NCBI RefSeq assembly: GCF_004352915.1
Contig: NZ_SJSY01000076.1
Location: forward strand, 1-64,000
Source: Flavobacterium zhairuonense
Lineage (GTDB): Bacteria > Bacteroidota > Bacteroidia > Flavobacteriales > Flavobacteriaceae
Direction of reading: 5' to 3'
DNA: 64,000 bases
Shown here: positions 59,258-64,000 of the stretch, piece by piece
Layout of the letters: every line of letters begins with the position of its first letter
Position numbering within the stretch: the stretch's first letter is position 1
Notes under the pieces: generated by a model
Databases searched by the model: none
The model's input: only the letters and a program-made list of their open reading frames with translations
Told to the model about the DNA's origin: nothing
Position numbers and translations under genes: made by a program

Positions 59258-60943
59258 TTAAAATTTTACAGCACCTTTAGGAACCGTTTCTCCAATGGTT
59301 ATGTTTTTAGAAAAATCAGAATTCGGATTTTTTGCAAACTCAATATTTTGGCTTACTTCTCCATTAATCGAAATCGCTTTTTCTGATTTTGAATTGAATT
59401 CGATATTTTTAAAAGACATGTTTTTTCCGTTGTAAATTTCAAAAACAGTTGGCTTTTGAATATCTAGTTTTGCATTGCTGATTTTGATTCCGTTTGCATC
59501 GATTATTGAAAAACCATTTTCAGCTTTTGCCGTCAAATTCGAAATTTCAATATTTTCAAGATTCATCTCCGGAAGTCCTTGCAAAAATACCGCTTGATAA
59601 GCGCCCGCAATGGTAATGTTTTTTATAGAAATATTTTTGAACTGAGGTGTTTCTTCATTTACTGGCATCATTTTGTTTTTTACTTGAGTGCCACCTTCTG
59701 CCAAAGTTTCAGCAATTGATTTTCCTCCATAATATAAATCAAAAGAAATAGCTTGAGAAGGAATGTCAGTCATATAAATATCCGAAATAAAGATATTTTC
59801 TACAATTCCGCCACGCCCACGAGTACTTTTAAAGCGTAAACCAACATCAGTTCCCATAAAAGTGCAATTTGAAACATGCAGATTTTTAACGCCTCCCGAC
59901 ATCTCACTTCCAACAGTTACGCCACCATGACCATGATAAACGATATTGTTTTTTACGATTATATTTTCGCAAGGGATGCCACGATCGCGACCATCTTTGT
60001 CCTTTCCTGATTTAATACAGATTGCATCGTCACCAACGTCAAAGCTTGAATTTTCAACCAAAACATTTTTGCATGATTCCACATCAAGTCCGTCGCCGTT
60101 TTGAGAATACCAAGGATTTCTGACGGTAACATTCCTAATAATCAAATCTTCAATCATTAAAGGATGAATGTTCCAAGCTGGAGAATTTTGAAAAACAGGA
60201 CCATCAAATAAAACTCTTTTGCTGTTTTGAATGCTTACCATTACAGGACGAAGAAAATCATGAATTTCTTCAAATTGCTCTTTCGTTTTTAAATCAAGTC
60301 GTACATTTTGATCAGCCCCTACAGATGCTTTCATAAAAGTTTCAGACGGATACCAACTATCTTTTTTCTCATTTAAAACACCTCCCGAAGCCACAAAATT
60401 TTTCCATTGACTATCTGTTAATTTGCTTTTTTTTACTTGTCTCCAAACTTCACCAGAACCATCCCAAACACCATTTCCTGTAAAAGCAACATTTTCCAAA
60501 TTTTTCCCATAGATAGGAGAGATGCAACGCCAAGTATTTAATCCTTCAAAGCTGGTTTCAATAATTGGATAAAGTTTTTTGTCTGTCGAAAATTTTATCA
60601 ATGCACCAGTTTCAGCGTGTAATTCGATATTGCTTTTCAAAGTAATCGGCCCCGTAAGCCAAATTCCAGGAGGAATAATCAATTTCCCGCCACCTTTTTT
60701 TGAAAGAGCATCAATAGCATTGGCGAAAGCCTTTGTATTTAAAACATAACCACCACTTATCGCACCAAAATCTTTTAGGTTTACTGTGTTTTTGGGGATT
60801 ATTGGTTCTTGAACTTTAGCCATTTTAAATTCAATATCGTTATAAAAAGAAGTAGATTTTGAATTTTGAGCAACAGTTTTGTTTGTTGCAACCACCACAA
60901 ATAGTGAAAGCGAAAGAACAAGCTTAATGGTTTTGGTTTTCAT
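59258..60943 (-). CDS. Glycoside hydrolase family 28 (polygalacturonase-like)
   Basis: A 561-aa exported protein (signal peptide about 1-26). The right-handed beta-helix fold has the full GH28 catalytic set: NSPAWNIHP, DGLDVES (aspartate about 282), GDDAICIKSG (about 303-305), GHGGVTVGSE (histidine about 336) and RFKST. It hydrolyses galacturonan or a pectin derivative outside the cytoplasm. There is no T9SS C-terminal sorting domain. A perfect LacI-type palindrome lies 105 bases upstream. Confidence 0.92.
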   Translation of the reverse strand: MKTKTIKLVLSLSLFVVVATNKTVAQNSKSTSFYNDIEFKMAKVQEPIIPKNTVNLKDFGAISGGYVLNTKAFANAIDALSKKGGGKLIIPPGIWLTGPITLKSNIELHAETGALIKFSTDKKLYPIIETSFEGLNTWRCISPIYGKNLENVAFTGNGVWDGSGEVWRQVKKSKLTDSQWKNFVASGGVLNEKKDSWYPSETFMKASVGADQNVRLDLKTKEQFEEIHDFLRPVMVSIQNSKRVLFDGPVFQNSPAWNIHPLMIEDLIIRNVTVRNPWYSQNGDGLDVESCKNVLVENSSFDVGDDAICIKSGKDKDGRDRGIPCENIIVKNNIVYHGHGGVTVGSEMSGGVKNLHVSNCTFMGTDVGLRFKSTRGRGGIVENIFISDIYMTDIPSQAISFDLYYGGKSIAETLAEGGTQVKNKMMPVNEETPQFKNISIKNITIAGAYQAVFLQGLPEMNLENIEISNLTAKAENGFSIIDANGIKISNAKLDIQKPTVFEIYNGKNMSFKNIEFNSKSEKAISINGEVSQNIEFAKNPNSDFSKNITIGETVPKGAVKF

Positions 60944-61047
60944 TTTAATGATTTTAAATAGAGATAGTTAATAAACGAATTTTTATTTGAAGCTTTCTTT
61001 TTTGAGAAAAGTATAAATTTCTTTGGTCATAAAGCTTAAATTCAAAA

Positions 61048-61061
61048 TGTAATCGATTACA
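61048..61061. promoter_or_regulatory. LacI-type operator (TGTAATCGATTACA)
   Basis: A perfect 14-base palindrome with central CG, upstream of the GH28 gene in a 311-base gap. LacI-family repressors bind such sites at sugar-use genes. No LacI gene is in the window. The rest of the gap holds the ccsBA promoter and nothing else I can name. Confidence 0.6.
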
Positions 61062-61194
61062 CAAATCTATGAAAAAATCTTAATATTCAAAGAAATTATT
61101 AAATAGTTTGTTTTTGTAGTAATTAACCTATTTCAAGGCTCGTTTTTGATAAAAAAGGTTGTTACTTTTAGTTTTTATTAACAAAACTCAAATA

Positions 61195-61223
61195 TTGGAA
61201 CTCAACATTTTTAAGTACTTTTG
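61195..61223 (+). promoter_or_regulatory. Promoter of ccsBA (TTG, 18 bases, TACTTTTG)
   Basis: TTG 61195-61197 and TACTTTTG 61216-61223; the start codon is 32 bases after the -7 element. Confidence 0.7.
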
Positions 61224-61254
61224 TGCCACTTTTATACAATGTAATTCCTCAAAA

Positions 61255-64000
61255 ATGGATAAAAAAATATTCTCTTTTTTGTTTTCTACACGCTTAATGG
61301 CCGTTCTTTTTTTAACATTTGCAATTGCAATGGGTGTTGGAACTTTCATCGAAAGTAAATACAACACAGATACAGCTAGAATCTTAATTTACAATACTTG
61401 GTGGTTTGAGGCCATAATGGTCGTTTTTATGTTGAATTTCCTTGGAAACATCAAACGCTACCAATTGCTTAAAAAAGAAAAATGGGCGACTTTATTACTT
61501 CATATTGCTTTCATTTTTATTCTTTTAGGAGCTTTTATAACACGTTATATTAGTTATGAAGGAATGATGCCAATTCGTGAAGGCGCTGCAGAAAATCAAA
61601 TTTATTCAGATAAAACATTTATTACTGTTTTTGCAGATGGAGAATATAAGGGCGAACCGAGAAGAAGAGTTTTCGACAAAAACCTTTTGTTGTCACCAGT
61701 AACGAATAATGATTTTACCCTTTCGGGTCAATTTGACGAAACTCCGTTTGAGGTTTCTTACGTCAACTATATTATGGGCGCAAAAGAAACAATTAAACCA
61801 GATCCAAAAGGAACACTTTACTTAAAATTAGTTGAAGCTGGAGCTGGCGGACGTGAAGAGCATTTTTTGAAAGAGGGTAAAGTTCAAAATATTCATAATG
61901 TGTTGTTTGCATTGAATAAACAAACTGACGGCGCAATCAACATTAATACAACTGGAGAAAAATATACCATTCAAACGCCTTTTGAAGGAAAATTTATGCG
62001 AATGGCCGATAAATTGCAAGGTGATGTAACTAAAGATAATGTGCAGCCTTTAATGATGCGTTCTCTTTACAGCATTGGCGATATCCGAATTGTTTTTCCT
62101 GATCCGGCAATTAAAGGAGTTGTTGATTATGAATCAAGTAATGATTTTAAAGCAAAATCGCATACAGATGCTTTATTTGTAAAAATTAAAGCTGACGGTC
62201 AAGAAAAACAAGTACGTCTTTTAGGTTCTAAAGGAAGCGTAGGAGAGGCTCAAACTGTAAAAATTGGGAAAATTGAATATAGTTTATTCTTTGGAAGCAA
62301 AGCTTATGTTTTGCCTTTCAAAGTTAGATTAAATGATTTTATTGCCGATAAATATCCAGGAACAGAAAAAAGTTATTCTGCTTTTAAAAGTAAAGTAACG
62401 GTTCAAGATTCTACTGAAACTTTTGACGCTGATATTTTTATGAATCACGTTTTAGATTATAAAGGCTATCGTTTTTTCCAATCTTCGTTTGATCCAGATG
62501 AAAAGGGAACTGTTTTATCTGTAAACCATGATTTCTGGGGAACTAACATTACATATTTTGGATATTTTTTACTGTACATCGGTTTAATGGCAATTATGTT
62601 TACTAAACATTCTCGTTTTGGAGATTTGAAGCGTAAATTGGAAGTGGTTAAAAAGAAAAAAGAAAAACTGATTACGATTCTTGTTTTGATGATTGGTTTG
62701 AGCGGTTTTGCACAACAAAACCCTCATGTGCATTCACATGAACACGATCATAATCATACGGCAGATCCAAACGATCACGCTAATCATGTTGTAGCACCGC
62801 CAAGTCAAAAACAGTTGGATTCGTTATTAACAATCTACAAAGCTCCAGAAGCACATGCTGCTAAATTTGGACGTTTGATTATTCAAGATGCAGGAGGAAG
62901 AATGAAGCCGATTAATACGTTTTCATCTGAATTGTTGCGTAAAGTAAGTCATAATGATACATATAACGGAATGAATTCTGATCAGGTGTTTTTGTCTATG
63001 ACGCAATACGCTCAGGTTTGGATCCAGATTCCGCTTATTTACATCAAATCTGGGAATGACAGTATTCGCAAAATCATTGGCATTGAAAAGGAAGCTAAAT
63101 ATGCTCCTTTTGTAAAATTCTTTGATGAAAACGGAAATTATAAATTATCTCCTTATTTAGATGATGCTTATAAAGCAGGAAATCCAAATCAATTTGAGAA
63201 AGATTTTATCGAAACAGATAAAAAAGTAAACTTGATGGAATCTGCTTTGAGCGGAAGCATTTTGAAAATTTTCCCAATTCCGAACGATCCAAATAACAAA
63301 TGGGTTTCTTTCTTAGAGCGTGAAAATAGCGGTTTTAAAGGAATGGATTCTACTTATGTGAAGCAAATACTTCCTTTATATTTCAGTGCTTTGAATAATG
63401 GTTCAATTTCTAAAAATTGGGATACAGCAGATCAATTAGTAGAAAGCATCAATGGTTTCCAAAAGAAATTTGGTGCAAAAGTTCGTCCGAGCGAGCAAAA
63501 AATTGATGCTGAGATTGCTTATAATAAATATGATGTACTTCAAAAATTACCGTATTGGTATTTGACAGCAGCAATATTGATGTTCACATTTACAATTTTA
63601 AATATCTTTTTTGAAAAAAAATGGATTCGTATTACGGTAAATGCTTTCCATATTATTGTGGGACTGTTATTTGCGATCCACACATTAGGATTAATAGCAC
63701 GTTGGTATATTTCTGGCCATGCTCCTTGGAGTAATGCGTATGAAGCGATTGTATATGTGGCTTGGTCGACGATGTTCTTCGGATTGGCCTTTGACCGCAA
63801 ATCAAAATTAACGGTGGCTTCATCTGCTTTCGTTACTGCTATGATTTTAATGGCTGCATATATGAATTGGATTGATCCAGAAATAGCAAACTTACAGCCC
63901 GTTCTTAACTCATATTGGTTAATGATTCACGTTGCAGTTATTGTAGGTAGTTATGGTCCGACCGCATTAGGAATGATTTTAGGTTTTGTGGCTTTACTAT
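61255..64000 (+). CDS. ccsBA: Fused cytochrome c biogenesis protein CcsB-CcsA (partial, 3' cut)
   Basis: An open frame of at least 915 codons runs to the window edge with no stop. The first part is ResB/CcsB-like: membrane segments around 14-30, 50-66 and 82-100, a large periplasmic domain, and another segment near 435. A lysine-rich piece, a signal-like LITILVLMIGLSGFAQQ and a histidine-rich stretch (about 482-505) follow. The CcsA part starts with helices near 765-830 and has the heme-handling WWD-type motif GHAPWSNAYEAIVYVAWSTM near 820-840. It attaches heme to apocytochrome c on the periplasmic side. The C-terminus is missing here. Confidence 0.9.
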   Translation, partial: MDKKIFSFLFSTRLMAVLFLTFAIAMGVGTFIESKYNTDTARILIYNTWWFEAIMVVFMLNFLGNIKRYQLLKKEKWATLLLHIAFIFILLGAFITRYISYEGMMPIREGAAENQIYSDKTFITVFADGEYKGEPRRRVFDKNLLLSPVTNNDFTLSGQFDETPFEVSYVNYIMGAKETIKPDPKGTLYLKLVEAGAGGREEHFLKEGKVQNIHNVLFALNKQTDGAININTTGEKYTIQTPFEGKFMRMADKLQGDVTKDNVQPLMMRSLYSIGDIRIVFPDPAIKGVVDYESSNDFKAKSHTDALFVKIKADGQEKQVRLLGSKGSVGEAQTVKIGKIEYSLFFGSKAYVLPFKVRLNDFIADKYPGTEKSYSAFKSKVTVQDSTETFDADIFMNHVLDYKGYRFFQSSFDPDEKGTVLSVNHDFWGTNITYFGYFLLYIGLMAIMFTKHSRFGDLKRKLEVVKKKKEKLITILVLMIGLSGFAQQNPHVHSHEHDHNHTADPNDHANHVVAPPSQKQLDSLLTIYKAPEAHAAKFGRLIIQDAGGRMKPINTFSSELLRKVSHNDTYNGMNSDQVFLSMTQYAQVWIQIPLIYIKSGNDSIRKIIGIEKEAKYAPFVKFFDENGNYKLSPYLDDAYKAGNPNQFEKDFIETDKKVNLMESALSGSILKIFPIPNDPNNKWVSFLERENSGFKGMDSTYVKQILPLYFSALNNGSISKNWDTADQLVESINGFQKKFGAKVRPSEQKIDAEIAYNKYDVLQKLPYWYLTAAILMFTFTILNIFFEKKWIRITVNAFHIIVGLLFAIHTLGLIARWYISGHAPWSNAYEAIVYVAWSTMFFGLAFDRKSKLTVASSAFVTAMILMAAYMNWIDPEIANLQPVLNSYWLMIHVAVIVGSYGPTALGMILGFVALL

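Noticed and set aside
63540..63800. Minus-strand open frame of 86 codons near the window end
   Set aside because: It lies antisense inside ccsBA, which is open across the whole stretch and carries a recognisable WWD motif.

Overview
The window looks like chromosomal DNA of a Flavobacterium or close relative (phylum Bacteroidota). The signs are: low G+C; the type IX secretion gene porQ; Bacteroidota-type promoters (TTG, 17-20 bases, TAnnTTTG) upstream of several genes; mostly weak or absent Shine-Dalgarno sequences; fused CcsB-CcsA cytochrome c biogenesis protein; DUF families typical of this phylum. I saw no rRNA, tRNA, CRISPR array, insertion sequence or prophage. The layout is ordinary chromosome, with the interest in regulatory DNA, intergenic repeats and a few altered proteins.

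Region by region. 0-2.7 kb: small proteins, an endonuclease III-like glycosylase and an alpha/beta hydrolase. 2.8-10 kb: glycogen cluster glgA-glgC-glgB followed by a GH31 alpha-glucosidase. 10-12.4 kb: M48 lipoprotein protease and a UMF1-type MFS transporter. 12.5-15.4 kb (minus): ECF sigma factor, membrane anti-sigma candidate and two exported repeat-rich adhesin-like proteins in one operon, with a divergent DUF6252 lipoprotein. 16.8-23.4 kb: lon, porQ, an L,D-transpeptidase-like protein, cmk, nupG-like transporter. 23.5-24.6 kb: HigB/HigA-type toxin-antitoxin pair under a 46-bp perfect palindrome, then a cluster of hairpin elements ahead of rpsA. 26.5-30.2 kb: atypical ExbD, fasciclin protein, S66 peptidase, EamA exporter, a 47-aa protein. 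30.3-37.7 kb (minus): two beta-lactamase-fold serine hydrolases and a duplicated BlaI-M56 (BlaR1-like) operon whose promoter carries three operator-like sites exactly 20 bp apart. 37.7-42.9 kb: MFS exporter, DUF1684, TatD, TcdA, HAD phosphatase, DUF2911. 43-49.8 kb (minus): four small uncharacterised membrane or exported proteins, then (in transcription order first) PIG-L deacetylase, a 35-aa membrane peptide and a sodium:solute symporter. 50-51.6 kb: an LVIVD-type lipoprotein gene interrupted by an in-frame TGA. 51.8-59.1 kb (minus): histidine-rich exported protein, outer-membrane barrel, AI-2E, MscS, Maf, UbiA prenyltransferase, KdsC-like phosphatase, DUF2520. 59.3-60.9 kb: GH28 pectinase with a LacI-type operator upstream. 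61.3 kb to the edge: ccsBA, cut by the window end.

How the genes work together: glgA/C/B make glycogen, and the GH31 enzyme probably trims alpha-glucans. The sigma/anti-sigma operon and the BlaI-M56 operon are two separate envelope-sensing circuits. Intergenic regions carry at least four families of inverted-repeat elements, of which one (24358-24431 and 44481-44552) has conserved flanks and a stem that changes while staying paired, suggesting a structured RNA or a mobile repeat. All family assignments are from reading motifs; no database search was run.
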